In this document: positions 26,423 to 36,700 of the stretch, in pieces
How the letters are laid out: each line of letters starts with the position of its first letter
Position numbering within the stretch: position 1 is the stretch's first letter
Origin: Terriglobia bacterium
GTDB taxonomy: Bacteria > Acidobacteriota > Terriglobia > Terriglobales > Acidobacteriaceae
DNA: 64,000 nt
Direction: 5' to 3'
Assembly: GCA_020073665.1 (NCBI GenBank)
Contig: JAIQEU010000002.1
Span: forward strand, 1 to 64,000
Position numbers and translations under genes: made by a program
Notes under the pieces: generated by a model
Told to the model about the DNA's origin: nothing
Database searches by the model: none
Seen by the model: the letters and a program-made list of their open reading frames with translations, nothing else

Positions 26423-27622
26423 ATGAAACGGCAATTCATTTTACGAACGCACTACCTACTTTCGCTGTTGGTAGTGGCTTTATTTAGTTTGACGGGATGT
26501 GGCAGCAAGCAAGCTGTCCAGGCCGCGGGCCAGCCCGGCTCCGCGGGAGGCCGTCCGCCGGCTCCCGTGGTGGTAGCAGGCGTCGAACAACGCGACATCC
26601 CCGCCCAGATTTCTGCCATTGGCAATGTCGAAGCCTATCAGATGGTGCAGATCAGGTCGCAGGTGAACGGCCAGATCGAAAACATCTTCTTCAAGGAAGG
26701 TCAGGACGTTCGCCGGGGACAACTGCTGTTCCGGCTGGACAAGCGTCCGTTCCAGGCCGACTTGGAGAAAGCCATTGGCGCCATGCAACGCGATGCCGCC
26801 CAGGCGGAGAACTCGCGTGCCCAGGCTGACCGCTACACCGCGCTGGAGAAGCAAGGAGTCGTCTCCCGCGAGCAGGCCGACCTGGTGCGCACCCAGGCCA
26901 AGGCAGATGCGTCCGCGGTGAACGCCGACCAGGCCGCCGTCGACGCCGCTCGCGTGCAACTGCAGTACACCGACATCGCCGCGCCCATCGAAGCCCGCAC
27001 CGGAGCTTTGCTGATCAACAAAGGGAACCTGGTGAAGGCGAACGATACGCCGTTTCTGGTGCAACTCAACCAGATCACCCCGATCTACGTCACCTTCTCC
27101 GTTCCGGAAGCCAATCTCGATGAGATTCGTCGCCTCTCTGCCAGCCACCTGAAGGTGCTGGCTTACCCCAAGGGACAAACCGCGAATCCGGCGGAAGGCA
27201 ACCTGACCTTCATCGACAACGGGGTCAACCCGCAGACGGGTACGGTCAAGCTGAAGGCCACTTTCCAGAATAAAGACCGCCGCCTATGGCCGGGCGAGTT
27301 CGCGGACGTGCTGATAAACCTGTCGGTCCACAAGAACGCGATCGTGGTGCCCACCAAAGCCCTCCAAAGCGGGCAGCAGGGCGAGTACGTCTATGTGGTC
27401 ACACCGCAGGACACCGCCGAAGCCCGCCCGGTCAAAACCTCCGGTACTTACCATGACCTCACCCTGGTTTCGGAGGGGCTGACCCCGGGAGAGAGAGTCA
27501 TCGTCACCGGCCAGCTAAGAGTGGCGCCCAATGCGAAAGTGGTGGTGCAGAGCACGCTGCCCGGAAGCGCGTCCGCGAAGGTTAGCGCCGCTATCGATGC
27601 GCCCGCAGGAGGCGGCCAGTGA
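26423..27622 (+). CDS. RND efflux periplasmic adaptor lipoprotein (AcrA/MexA family)
   Basis: The 399-residue product has a lipoprotein signal peptide with the lipobox LTGC. Next come a lipoyl-like half-motif (GNVEAYQMVQIRSQVNGQI), an alpha-hairpin (about 100-160, rich in Ala, Gln and Glu), the second lipoyl half (YTDIAAPIEARTGALLINKG), a beta-barrel and a membrane-proximal domain (LRVAPNAKVVVQ). The ATG at 26423 is preferred over earlier in-frame codons because it follows GGGGAG at a good distance and begins the signal peptide. It forms the periplasmic link of the pump encoded next, whose GTG start overlaps its stop codon. No outer-membrane TolC-like gene is adjacent, so one from elsewhere must be used. 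Confidence 0.94.
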   Translation: MKRQFILRTHYLLSLLVVALFSLTGCGSKQAVQAAGQPGSAGGRPPAPVVVAGVEQRDIPAQISAIGNVEAYQMVQIRSQVNGQIENIFFKEGQDVRRGQLLFRLDKRPFQADLEKAIGAMQRDAAQAENSRAQADRYTALEKQGVVSREQADLVRTQAKADASAVNADQAAVDAARVQLQYTDIAAPIEARTGALLINKGNLVKANDTPFLVQLNQITPIYVTFSVPEANLDEIRRLSASHLKVLAYPKGQTANPAEGNLTFIDNGVNPQTGTVKLKATFQNKDRRLWPGEFADVLINLSVHKNAIVVPTKALQSGQQGEYVYVVTPQDTAEARPVKTSGTYHDLTLVSEGLTPGERVIVTGQLRVAPNAKVVVQSTLPGSASAKVSAAIDAPAGGGQ

Positions 27623-30600
27623 GTATCTCGGAAGGCTTCATCAAACGTCCGGTGATGACTACGCTGGTCATGGCGGCGATCCTCATCTTCGGGATCTTTG
27701 CTTACCGCCTGCTCCCGGTGAGCGATCTGCCCAACGTCGATTTCCCCACCATCCAAGTGAATGCGTCGCTGCCGGGGGCCAGCCCCGAGACCATGGCGTC
27801 ATCGGTCGCTACCCCGCTGGAGAAGCAGTTTTCCACCATCGACGGCATCGATTCCATGACCTCGACCAACTCTCTGGGGCAGAGCAACATTACCATCCAG
27901 TTCAACCTGAGCCGGAAATTGGATGGCGCGGCGCTGGATGTGCAATCGGCCATCGCCGCCGCCGGTGGACAACTGCCGCCGGAGATGCCGACTCCTCCGA
28001 CCTTCAAGAAGGTTAACCCGGCCGACTCTCCCATCCTCTACCTGGCGCTGAGTTCGCCGACCATGAGGCTTTCTGATGTGGACGAGGCCGCAGAAACCAC
28101 CTTGGCCCAGCGAATTTCCATGGTCAGCGGCGTGGCCCAGGTACAGGTGTTCGGATCGCAGAAGTATGCCGTGCGTGTGCAACTCGATCCCGATGCAATG
28201 GCGTCGCGAAAGATTGGGATTGACGAGGTCGAAAGCGCGCTGAAGACCGGAAATACCAACACTCCCACCGGCACCCTGTGGGGACGAAACCAAACCTTTA
28301 CGATCCTGTCGAACGGCCAGCGCAGAGACGCGCATGAGTTCGGGCCCATGATCGTGGCCTATCACGACGGATCTCCGGTGCGGGTGAACGACCTGGGCCG
28401 GGTCATCGATAGCGTGCAGGACGACAAGTCGGCCAGCTGGTTTAACGGCGACCGCGCCATCGTGCTCGCCATCCAGCGGCAGCCCGGTACCAACACTGTC
28501 GAAGTGGTCGACAGCATCAAAGCGCTGCTGCCCCAACTCGAAGAACATATTCCGGCAGCCGTACACATTGCCACGCTCTACGACCGCTCCGTCTCCATCC
28601 GGCAGTCGGTGGACGACGTGAAGTTCACCCTGGTGCTGACCATCTGCCTGGTCATCATGGTGATCTTCGTCTTTCTGCGCAATCTCTCGGCCACCATTAT
28701 TCCTTCGCTGGCCCTGCCCATGTCCATCATCGGTACCTTCTCGATGATGTACCTGCTCGACTACAGCGTGGACAATCTTTCCCTCATGGCGTTGACCTTG
28801 TCGGTCGGGTTCGTCGTGGACGATGCCATCGTCATGCTGGAGAACATCGTCCGGCACATGGAAATGGGGAAGACCCCAATGCGTGCCGCCATGGAGGGCG
28901 CCGGGGAGATTGGGTTCACGATTCTGTCCATGACCCTGTCACTGGCAGCAGTGTTCATCCCACTGCTGTTCATGAACGGAATCATCGGCCGCTTGCTGCA
29001 TGAATTTGCCGTCACCATCGGTGTGGCCATTCTGGTGTCCGGGTTCGTGTCACTTTCGCTGACGCCCATGTTGTGCAGCCGGTTCCTGAAACATCGTGCG
29101 GCTACCGAGCATGGGCGGCTGTTCAACTTCAGTGAGCGGGTGTTCGATGGCTGGTTGCGCGGCTACGACCGAAGCCTGCGGGCGGTTCTACGGCACAAGT
29201 TCGCCACCTTGATGGTGTCATTTGCCGTCATTGCTCTCACCTTCTATCTCTTTACCCTGTCCAAGACCGGATTCATTCCGGACGAAGATCAGAACCTGGT
29301 ATTCGCATTCACCGAAGCGCAGCAGGGAATCGCCTTCAAAGACATGATGAAGACCCAGCAGCAGGTCGCCGATGTGGTGCGCCACGATCCCAATGTATTG
29401 AACACCATGTCTTCGATTGGCAGCCCGACCAACCAGGGAAGGGTCTTCTTCCGCCTGAAAGACAAGAAGGACCGGGTAAACCGGATGAGCGCCACCCAGG
29501 TGATCGAGGAGCTCCGCCCCAAGCTGTCGCAGATTCCCGGGATCAACACTTATCTCCAGATCCCGCCTACCATTCGAATCGGCGGAGCGCTTACCAAGTC
29601 GCAATATCAGTACACCCTGCAGACGCCCGACACGGAACAGCTGTATGCGGATGGACCCAAGCTGGAAGCGGCTTTGCGCGTTTTGCCCCAGCTGCAGGAC
29701 GTTACCAGCGACTTGCAGGTGAAGAACCCGCAGCTGACGGTGCAGGTTGACCACGACAAAGCCTACGCGCTCGGCCTCACGCCGGACCAGGTTTCCCAGG
29801 CGCTTTATTCCGCCTACGGGACCCGGCAGGTCAGCACCATCTACACCCCTAACAACGAATACTACGTAATCATCGAGTTGTTGCCGCAGTACCAGACCAA
29901 TCCTAACCAGCTTTCCTCGCTTTACGTTCGTTCCAATACTGGCAATCTGGTTCCGCTGGATACGGTGGCCAAGGTCATAACCTCGGTGGGACCGCTCACG
30001 GTCAATCACCTTGGCCAACTTCCCTCGGTCACCATTAGCTTCAACCTGAAGCCCGGAACCGCCCTCGGCGATGCTACCAAGCTGGTGGAGCAGACCACTG
30101 CCAAGGTGCTGCCCGGCGATATCCAAGGCACATTCCAAGGGACGGCGCAGGCATTTCAGAATTCCTTCACCGGCATGGGATGGCTGCTGGTGGCCGCGAT
30201 CCTGGTCATCTACATCATCCTGGGGGTTCTGTACGAGAGCTTCGTACACCCCCTCACGATTCTTTCGGGCTTACCCTCGGCCGGGGTAGGCGCGCTGCTG
30301 ACGCTCCTTCTTTTCCACCAGGAGCTGAACCTCTACTCGTTCGTCGGCATCATCATGCTGATCGGCATCGTGAAGAAAAATGCCATCATGATGATCGACT
30401 TCGCACTCGACGCCGAACGCAACGAGGGCAAGAGTCCGGAAGAGTCCATCTACCAGGGCGCGCTGGTCCGCTTCCGCCCCATCATGATGACGACTATGGC
30501 GGCGCTGATGGGGACGCTTCCCATTGCTATCGGTTCCGGAGCCGGCGCGGATTCCAGGCGGGGTTTGGGGTTGGCCGTAGTCGGAGGCTTGCTGTTCTCG

Positions 30601-30762
30601 CAGGTGGTGACGCTCTACATCACCCCGGTGTACTACGTCTACCTGGATCGGCTGCAGGCCAAGGTGCGCAGTTGGAAGGGTGGCAAGAAAGGCGGAAGGA
30701 AAGCCGCCCACCCGGTCACCGAGCGAGTCGACGAACCGGCTTTCTTGGGGCAGCACGACTGA
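27619..30762 (+). CDS. RND multidrug efflux permease (AcrB/MdtB-type HAE family)
   Basis: The 1047-residue protein has the full HAE-RND layout: an N-terminal helix, a first periplasmic porter/docking domain, a block of membrane helices, a second periplasmic domain, and a final block. Proton-relay residues are visible as the Asp pair in SVGFVVDDAIVMLENIVRH (helix 4) and Lys in LIGIVKKNAIMMIDFA (helix 10). RFRPIMMTTMAALMG and GADSRRGLGLAVVGG are family signatures. It starts with GTG overlapping the adaptor stop by four bases, so the two are co-translated. The sequence resembles the MdtB/MuxB branch, whose relatives export bile salts, novobiocin and similar compounds; the substrate here is not predictable. 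Confidence 0.95.
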   Translation: MSISEGFIKRPVMTTLVMAAILIFGIFAYRLLPVSDLPNVDFPTIQVNASLPGASPETMASSVATPLEKQFSTIDGIDSMTSTNSLGQSNITIQFNLSRKLDGAALDVQSAIAAAGGQLPPEMPTPPTFKKVNPADSPILYLALSSPTMRLSDVDEAAETTLAQRISMVSGVAQVQVFGSQKYAVRVQLDPDAMASRKIGIDEVESALKTGNTNTPTGTLWGRNQTFTILSNGQRRDAHEFGPMIVAYHDGSPVRVNDLGRVIDSVQDDKSASWFNGDRAIVLAIQRQPGTNTVEVVDSIKALLPQLEEHIPAAVHIATLYDRSVSIRQSVDDVKFTLVLTICLVIMVIFVFLRNLSATIIPSLALPMSIIGTFSMMYLLDYSVDNLSLMALTLSVGFVVDDAIVMLENIVRHMEMGKTPMRAAMEGAGEIGFTILSMTLSLAAVFIPLLFMNGIIGRLLHEFAVTIGVAILVSGFVSLSLTPMLCSRFLKHRAATEHGRLFNFSERVFDGWLRGYDRSLRAVLRHKFATLMVSFAVIALTFYLFTLSKTGFIPDEDQNLVFAFTEAQQGIAFKDMMKTQQQVADVVRHDPNVLNTMSSIGSPTNQGRVFFRLKDKKDRVNRMSATQVIEELRPKLSQIPGINTYLQIPPTIRIGGALTKSQYQYTLQTPDTEQLYADGPKLEAALRVLPQLQDVTSDLQVKNPQLTVQVDHDKAYALGLTPDQVSQALYSAYGTRQVSTIYTPNNEYYVIIELLPQYQTNPNQLSSLYVRSNTGNLVPLDTVAKVITSVGPLTVNHLGQLPSVTISFNLKPGTALGDATKLVEQTTAKVLPGDIQGTFQGTAQAFQNSFTGMGWLLVAAILVIYIILGVLYESFVHPLTILSGLPSAGVGALLTLLLFHQELNLYSFVGIIMLIGIVKKNAIMMIDFALDAERNEGKSPEESIYQGALVRFRPIMMTTMAALMGTLPIAIGSGAGADSRRGLGLAVVGGLLFSQVVTLYITPVYYVYLDRLQAKVRSWKGGKKGGRKAAHPVTERVDEPAFLGQHD

Positions 30763-30971
30763 GGCTTGTACTGCGGCCGAGTATCCACCCGCGTGCTTAT
30801 GCTGGAGCCGGGTTTTGTCGGTCTAATTTCCACGCGCAGTAGTACCTACCTAGCAAACACTATCCCGTCACACACTTTGTTAAGGTGAGATGAACTCTGC
30901 CTGAGGTTCAGTGTGCCCAGGCAGGTTCCGGCACAACTGCGTTTAGGCCGCGAGCAGGAGGGAACTTGGCA

Positions 30972-31322
30972 ATGACGCCGCACGATACTCTCGTCCGTTC
31001 GGATGCAGTGGTTTCCCGCCTGATTGGCGGAGACACGCTGGTGGTTCCGGTGCGGGGCGGCGTTGGCGATTTGGCTTCTATCTACAGCTTCAATGCGGTG
31101 GGCACGACCATTTGGGGAGCCCTGGCTCAGCCCACCAGCATGCAAGAACTGGCGAGCCTCATTGAACGGGAATACGAAATCGGACGGGACCAAGCTGAGC
31201 AAGACCTGGCACTCTTCCTGGGGGAGATGTGTTCCGCAGGGCTGATCACCGTCAAGAGTAGCTGTGAAGCGGCGGCCCTGATGCCGGAGCCAGGTGATGT
31301 GACCACGACAAACTCATGGTGA
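30972..31322 (+). CDS. PqqD-like RiPP recognition element protein
   Basis: The 116-residue protein has the PqqD winged-helix pattern. After an N-terminal strand pair (VVSRLIGGDTLVVPVRGG) comes the conserved SIYSFNAVGTTIWGAL, followed by helices with LASLIEREYEIGRDQAEQDLALFLGEM and a final strand AGLITV. Such proteins bind the leader of a precursor peptide and present it to the modifying enzyme. The ATG at 30972 is preferred to the TTG at 30966 because AGGAGGG (30956-30962) is nine bases before it. It overlaps the radical SAM gene by seven bases. No pqqA, pqqB, pqqC or pqqE partner set is present, so a role in PQQ synthesis is unlikely. Confidence 0.88.
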   Translation: MTPHDTLVRSDAVVSRLIGGDTLVVPVRGGVGDLASIYSFNAVGTTIWGALAQPTSMQELASLIEREYEIGRDQAEQDLALFLGEMCSAGLITVKSSCEAAALMPEPGDVTTTNSW

Positions 31323-32596
31323 ATGTGGCTACATATTCCGATTTCAGCCGTTCCATCCACCAGCATTATTCTGGCCAGCGCGCCGCCCTGGAAGCTTCTA
31401 TCGAGGTGACGCGCCGCTGTCCGCTCGAGTGCCTGCACTGCTACAACAATCTCGACATGGCGGACCAGCAGGCCCGAAGCCATGAGCTCAGCAAGGAAGA
31501 GCACTTCCAACTACTCGACCAGTTGTCCGAGTTAGGTGTTTTCTGGCTGCTCTACACCGGCGGGGAGATATTTGCACGCAAGGATTTTCTCGAAATTTAC
31601 ACGCAGGCGAAAAAGAAGGGCTTTCTGGTCACCCTGTTTACCAATGGGACGCTGATCACGGAAAAGACTGCCGACTACCTGCGCGAGTGGCCGCCCTTTG
31701 CGATTGAGATCACCCTGTACGGTCGGACCAGAGAGACCTACGAAGCTCTGACCGGAATCCCCGGCAGTTATGGCCGTTGCTTGCGGGGAATCAAGTTCCT
31801 GCGCGATCGCGGGCTTCCGCTGAAGCTCAAGACCGTTGCTACCACGGTGAACCGGCACGAAGTGCTGAGCATGAAAGAGTTTGCGGAGCAGGAACTGGGG
31901 GTTGATTTCAAGTTCGATTCGCTGATTAATCCCCGGATCGACTGTTCGCAGAGCCCCCTGGGGGTGCGCCTTTCTCCCGAAGAAATCGTGGCCCTCGATC
32001 TGCATTCGCCCAAGGTCGCAGCAGAATACAAGCAAGCGGCCGAACGGGATTTCGCGCGTCCGCCGGTCCTAGGAAATGTGGAAACCGTGTACGGCTGCGG
32101 CGGGGGCATGAAGTCGTTCGCCATCGACCCGTATGGCCACATGACGATTTGTGTGTTGTCTCACCAGGAGAGCTACGACATCCGTTCGGGTAGCGTGAGG
32201 CAGGGCTGGGACCAATTTCTCTTGCAAGTTCGCAATCGCAAGCGCAAGACAATTTCCAAGTGCGTCAGTTGCCGGCTGCATTCCCTGTGCAGTATGTGCC
32301 CAGCCAATGGTGAACTGGAAAACGGAGACCCCGAGTCTCCAGTTGACTTCCTGTGCGAGGTGGCGCACCTGCGCGCTGCCGCCCTGGGGTTGGAAGTCCC
32401 GCAGCATGGAGCGTGCGAGTATTGCGCCGGCGGGCTGCACCATCCCGCCATGATGGAATCGGCGCAGCGGATCATCTCCAAAGAAATTGATGTAGGGCAA
32501 TGGACGAGCCCTGAGGTTCTTCTTCCCATCCTGAACAATCCGGGTGTGGCTTCAGAAGTGGGGTGCGGTGGCTGTGGAGGGCCGTCCCATCAGTGA
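31316..32596 (+). CDS. Radical SAM/SPASM peptide-modifying enzyme
   Basis: The 426-residue protein binds the radical SAM cluster through CPLECLHC (Cys35, 39, 42), followed by LLYTGGEIF and FTNGTLIT as expected for the family. A C-terminal SPASM-type region carries further Cys residues: YGCGGGMKSFAIDPYGHMTICV, CVSCRLHSLCSMC and FLCE. These would hold auxiliary iron-sulfur clusters. After SPASM there is an additional tail with CEYC and a terminal CGGCGG, which is unusual. Enzymes of this kind form thioether, carbon-carbon or epimerised products on ribosomal peptides. The start overlaps the PqqD-like gene, and the three-Cys precursor gene begins 25 bases after its stop, so the precursor is the likely substrate. 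Confidence 0.92.
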   Translation: MVNVATYSDFSRSIHQHYSGQRAALEASIEVTRRCPLECLHCYNNLDMADQQARSHELSKEEHFQLLDQLSELGVFWLLYTGGEIFARKDFLEIYTQAKKKGFLVTLFTNGTLITEKTADYLREWPPFAIEITLYGRTRETYEALTGIPGSYGRCLRGIKFLRDRGLPLKLKTVATTVNRHEVLSMKEFAEQELGVDFKFDSLINPRIDCSQSPLGVRLSPEEIVALDLHSPKVAAEYKQAAERDFARPPVLGNVETVYGCGGGMKSFAIDPYGHMTICVLSHQESYDIRSGSVRQGWDQFLLQVRNRKRKTISKCVSCRLHSLCSMCPANGELENGDPESPVDFLCEVAHLRAAALGLEVPQHGACEYCAGGLHHPAMMESAQRIISKEIDVGQWTSPEVLLPILNNPGVASEVGCGGCGGPSHQ

Positions 32597-32621
32597 GGAA
32601 CATGGAGGGAGAGCAATCCCA

Positions 32622-32798
32622 ATGACCGAAGAACCCAACGAGTCGGTAAAGCGAAAGACATATGATTCGCCACGACTGGTGGTGATCAGCTTGCGCCCGG
32701 AGGAGGCAGTGCTGGGACACTGCAAGAACCCCTCGAGCTCGGGGCCGGTGGCTTCTGTCTGTACGATGGTTGGCCCATGCCAGACGCCAGGGTCTTAA
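32622..32798 (+). CDS. Probable RiPP precursor peptide, 58 residues, three Cys
   Basis: A short gene with GGAGGGAGA about ten bases before the ATG encodes 58 residues. The N-terminal half is charged (MTEEPNESVKRKT) and leads into YDSPRLVVISLRPEEAVL, a leader-like segment. The rest (LGHCKNPSSSGPVASVC, then TMVGPCQTPGS) is small-residue rich, with Cys at 34, 47 and 53. A Y-x-x-P-x-L motif in the leader is the kind of element that PqqD-like recognition proteins bind in lasso peptides. The gene lies between the radical SAM enzyme and the kinase and overlaps the latter by 22 bases. The EEAVLxxCK pattern recalls precursor-like peptides next to other radical SAM genes, but I cannot name a characterised family. 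The cleavage site is unknown; just before or after GH34C is a guess. Confidence 0.75.
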   Translation: MTEEPNESVKRKTYDSPRLVVISLRPEEAVLGHCKNPSSSGPVASVCTMVGPCQTPGS

Positions 32799-33748
32799 AC
32801 GCACGACATCCAGTCTTTCTTGACAGAATGCTGACTGCAGCTACGCATCTACCGCTGAACCATCAGTTGCCCGGCTGGCACCGCTCCTGCGTGCGGGTGG
32901 GAGAGGTGTCGATCGGTCTGAATGCTCGCGACCGCCAGGACATCCGGTTGAGTAGGGAACTGGACGCCTTCCAGATCGAATCGTCCGCCTGCGATATCGA
33001 GCTCAGCATCGAGAGGGTAGAACGGCTGCGGCGTCTGCCGGGAAAGAAGCTCTTCGATTCCGGCTCGTTGTGGACGCTCTATGAAAGTGGATCGGACCTC
33101 ACATTTGACTTCACCACGCCGGTGTTGGGTCGTCATCCCTACAAGCGGCTCGTGGTGAATCGCGAGTTCTCTGTCGCACGCCTGCTGCTGAACCGCGAGC
33201 ATCTTTTGGAGACTGACGAAGTCTACCCGCTGGAATATCCCCTCGACGAGTTGCTGGTGACCCACTGGCTGGCGTGTGGGCGGGGCGTCGAGGTCCACGG
33301 TTGTGGATTGGTGGACCACGAAACCGGAGGCCACCTCTTTCTTGGCCATTCAGGAGAGGGCAAGAGTACCACCACGTTGCTGTGGAAGGCGCTGCGGGAT
33401 GTCCGCATTCTGAGCGACGATCGCATCATCCTGCGCGAACAGGCGGGCAGGTTCTGGATGCACGGGACTCCATGGCACGGCGACGCGGGTTTTGCTCTTG
33501 CGGACAGCTCAACGATCAGCCGGATTTTTTTCCTGGAGCACGGCCCCGAGAATAAAATTCAGCCGCTTCCCAAGGCTCGGGCGGTAGCGGAACTGTTCGT
33601 CCGCTGCTTTGTGCCGTTTCACGCGCCAGAGCCACTCGACTCCACGCTTTGCTATCTCCACAAAATTGCAAACTCTGTTCCTTGCTATCTCTACCGGTTT
33701 ACTCCCGACGCCAGCGCGGTGGAGACGATTCTCAACTTCTATGGCTGA
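32777..33748 (+). CDS. HPr-kinase-like P-loop protein of the RiPP operon
   Basis: The 323-residue protein has an N-terminal beta-rich domain and, from about residue 170, a P-loop domain with Walker A GHSGEGKSTTT (Lys196) followed by ILSDDRIIL. GTPWHGDAGF and ISRIFFLEHG follow in the order expected for HprK/P-like kinases. Relatives occur in lasso-peptide and PqqD-linked clusters, where some phosphorylate the precursor peptide. Whether this one does so cannot be seen. The 32777 start lies inside the precursor gene; an ATG at 32829 is an alternative, and neither has a strong ribosome binding site, which suggests translational coupling. Its stop codon overlaps the start of the giant protease gene. 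Confidence 0.85.
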   Translation: MPDARVLNARHPVFLDRMLTAATHLPLNHQLPGWHRSCVRVGEVSIGLNARDRQDIRLSRELDAFQIESSACDIELSIERVERLRRLPGKKLFDSGSLWTLYESGSDLTFDFTTPVLGRHPYKRLVVNREFSVARLLLNREHLLETDEVYPLEYPLDELLVTHWLACGRGVEVHGCGLVDHETGGHLFLGHSGEGKSTTTLLWKALRDVRILSDDRIILREQAGRFWMHGTPWHGDAGFALADSSTISRIFFLEHGPENKIQPLPKARAVAELFVRCFVPFHAPEPLDSTLCYLHKIANSVPCYLYRFTPDASAVETILNFYG

Positions 33749-36700
33749 AGAGAAGGCACATACCGAAGTGTTTGGCGCTCTGAGCCAGGCTTTGTTGTCA
33801 GAAGGAATGGGTTTCCGCTTCCAGGCCCGGGGCACGAGCATGGAGCCAGCGATTCGGGATGGCGACATTCTTCACGTAACCCCGGTCCGCACCGAAGTAC
33901 TGCGCAAAGGCGACATTGTGTTGTTCGCTGATGGTCCGCGCTTCCGGGCCCACCGGTTGGTTCGGGTCGATCACCAACGCGAGGTGTTTCTTACTCGAGG
34001 AGATGCGGGGACCGAAATGGATAGTCCACTGCACGCGCAACAGATTCTGGGAATAGTAGTGGCCAAACACGCCGCCGCGAACGCGGCACCGATTCCGCTC
34101 CGCGGCTTTCGCGCTGGAATGCAGCATCACACCCGGCAAATGCGCTCGTCCCTTTCACGGGCGGTCCGGCGCATGGCCGTCCTGCGGAGCCTCCATGCGC
34201 TAAGTCGATCCATTTTTCGCAAGCCCGTTCTTGGTCTCCTTCTGCTGCCTTTACTCTTCGCCCCTTCGATGCTGCACGCGCAGGTCACGGTCGACGCCAA
34301 AGCTTCCGCGGCGGCTAGGCTGAATACGGGCACCGGCACGACCACGGTCACCGTTCCTATCACCACGGGCGCTGGTACCAATCGACTTCTGGTGGTCGGG
34401 GTCTCGATCAACCGTCAAGGAAACCCGGCCGTAGCAGTGAGCGGGGTTACGTCTAACGGCGTGCTGCTGACCTTGGCCGGCGCGCAGAACGATCCCACCG
34501 GTATTCGCCGAGTAGAGATGTATTACCTGGTCAACCCGGCTTCGGGGCTGAACAGCGTTATAGCCACATTTTCGGGGGTGAACGGGATCAGTGTTGGAGC
34601 CGCGGTTGGCGCGATTACGTTTTCCGGCGTCGATCAGAGCATACCGTTCCGGCCTTTCGCTGGGGCCAATGGTGCCTCCGGGACGAACCCATCGCTGACG
34701 GTACCCAGTGCTGCGGGTGAACTGGTGCTTGATACCGTGGCGGTGACCGGCAACCGCACCGTTACCGCGGGGGCGGGGCAGACGCAGCAGTGGACTCTGA
34801 GAACGGGAAACGCGGCCACCGATGTCCGCGGAGCAGGATCGACCGCGCCGGGCGCGGCTAGCGTCACCATGACGGACACGGTGGGCGGCGGTGGTTCCAG
34901 CTGGGCGCAGGGTGTGATGTCCATACGGCCGCCAGGGGTTTCCGTCGATACCACGACGTCTACGGGAACCACGGTCACGGGTGTGGCCCCGACGATTACG
35001 CTGGCGCACACCACGGTGGGAACCAACCTCGTTATGGTGGTCGGCGTCTCCATCAACATCAGCAACAACACGGCGGCTACCGTCAGCGGCGTGACCTACA
35101 ATGGCGTGGCCCTTACTCGCGCGGGAGCCCACAACGACGCTGGGAACTCTCGCAGGGTGGAAATCTGGTCTCTCACCGCTCCCGCGATCGGGACGAACAA
35201 CGTTGTAGTCACGCTCGCCAATCCTGGAGGGGCGGCAACCCTGGGAGTGGTTGTTGGCGCGACCACCTTGGTCGGTGCGGATCAGACCTCTCCGTTACGA
35301 TCCTTCGTCTCGGCCGATGGGGCAGCCGGCAACGTTGCCTCGCTGAACGTCCCCAGCGCTTTTAGTGACGTGGTGCTGGACACTCTCGCCACTGGTGGTG
35401 ACCAGACCGTCACCGCCTTTGGCGCCACTCAGACCGCGGTGTGGAACTTGAACTCGGGGGGCACGGGGACTCCGCCCAACGTTTTCGGGGCCGGTTCCAC
35501 GCGGGCGGGGGCGCCCAGCGTCCCCATGTCGGAAACTCTCAGCGGAACTTCGAACTGGTCCGTGGGCGCGGTCTCGGTGAGGCCTTTACAGGCGGAAGTC
35601 GCGGTAAGTGTGGTCGGCAACTCGACCTTCTTCCCGGCAAATCTCACCTACACCATTACCACCACCAACAACGGTCCTTCAAGCGCAACCGGGGTGACGC
35701 TGACCGATACGCTTGCAGCCGGCCTCACGTTTGTCTCAGCCACACCCAGTCAGGGCTCCTGCTCGGGCAATGTTCCTCCGATTACTTGTCCGCTGGGCAC
35801 GCTTGCGCCTGGAGCTTCGGCCACGGTGACGGTGGTGGTAACGCCATTGACCAGCGGCGGCTATCCGAACACGGCGTCGGTGGTGGCGGCTCAGCCGGAT
35901 TTCAATACCGGGAACAACTCCGCCATGGGCATCGCTTACTCGCAGTCCACCGCCTGTGGCACTCCTGCCAAGAACGGCGATGGCGGGGTCTTGACCGGGA
36001 CCATCAACACCTATTTTCCAGGGACAGTGACTGCGGCTGCGGGCGCAAAGGCGATCACTGTGGGCGCCTCTATCGGTTCCGCCACGCCGATTGCCATCGG
36101 TGACCTGCTGCTGGTTATCCAGATGCAGGACGCCCTTATCAACTCTACGAACACTTCGGCCTATGGTGATGGCGGCAGCGGATCGGGCTCCACCAACCTC
36201 AACAATAGCGGCGTCTATGAATTCGTCCTCGCCACCAGCGCGTTGGCGGTTGGCGGCGGGACGGTCAATATCTCCGGCACCGGCCCCACCGGCGGGTTGC
36301 TGTACACCTACACCAATGCGGCAGCCACGGCTGTGCAGGGACAACGAAAGTTCCAGGTGGTGCGGGTGCCGCAATTCTCCAGCGCAACCCTGAGTTCAAC
36401 GCTGGTTGTTCCCGCATGGAATGGCACCGCGGGCGGCATCTTTGCCCTTGACGTGGCTGGCATCCTGAATCTGAACAGCGCCACCGTCAGTGTGGATGGC
36501 CTTGGCTTCCGCGGCGGCGCCGGCATGCAATTGAATGGTGGTGTAGGCGGGGCCAATAGCGATTTTCGGCAAACCGCACCCGCCGCATACACCGGTACAG
36601 TGGTCAACGGAGTGGATGCCCCTAAAGGTGAAGGCATAGCCGGCACTCCGCGCTGGGTGGAATCGGGAAATACGTTTCTCGGTACCGGAGTGGAAGGATA

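Noticed and set aside
30972-31322. Part of a pyrroloquinoline quinone pathway
   Set aside because: Only the PqqD-like protein is present. The peptide lacks the Glu-Tyr pair of PqqA, and pqqB and pqqC are absent.
30972-33748. Lasso peptide cluster
   Set aside because: The leader motif and recognition protein fit, but the asparagine-synthetase-like cyclase and transglutaminase-like protease are missing and a radical SAM enzyme is present instead.
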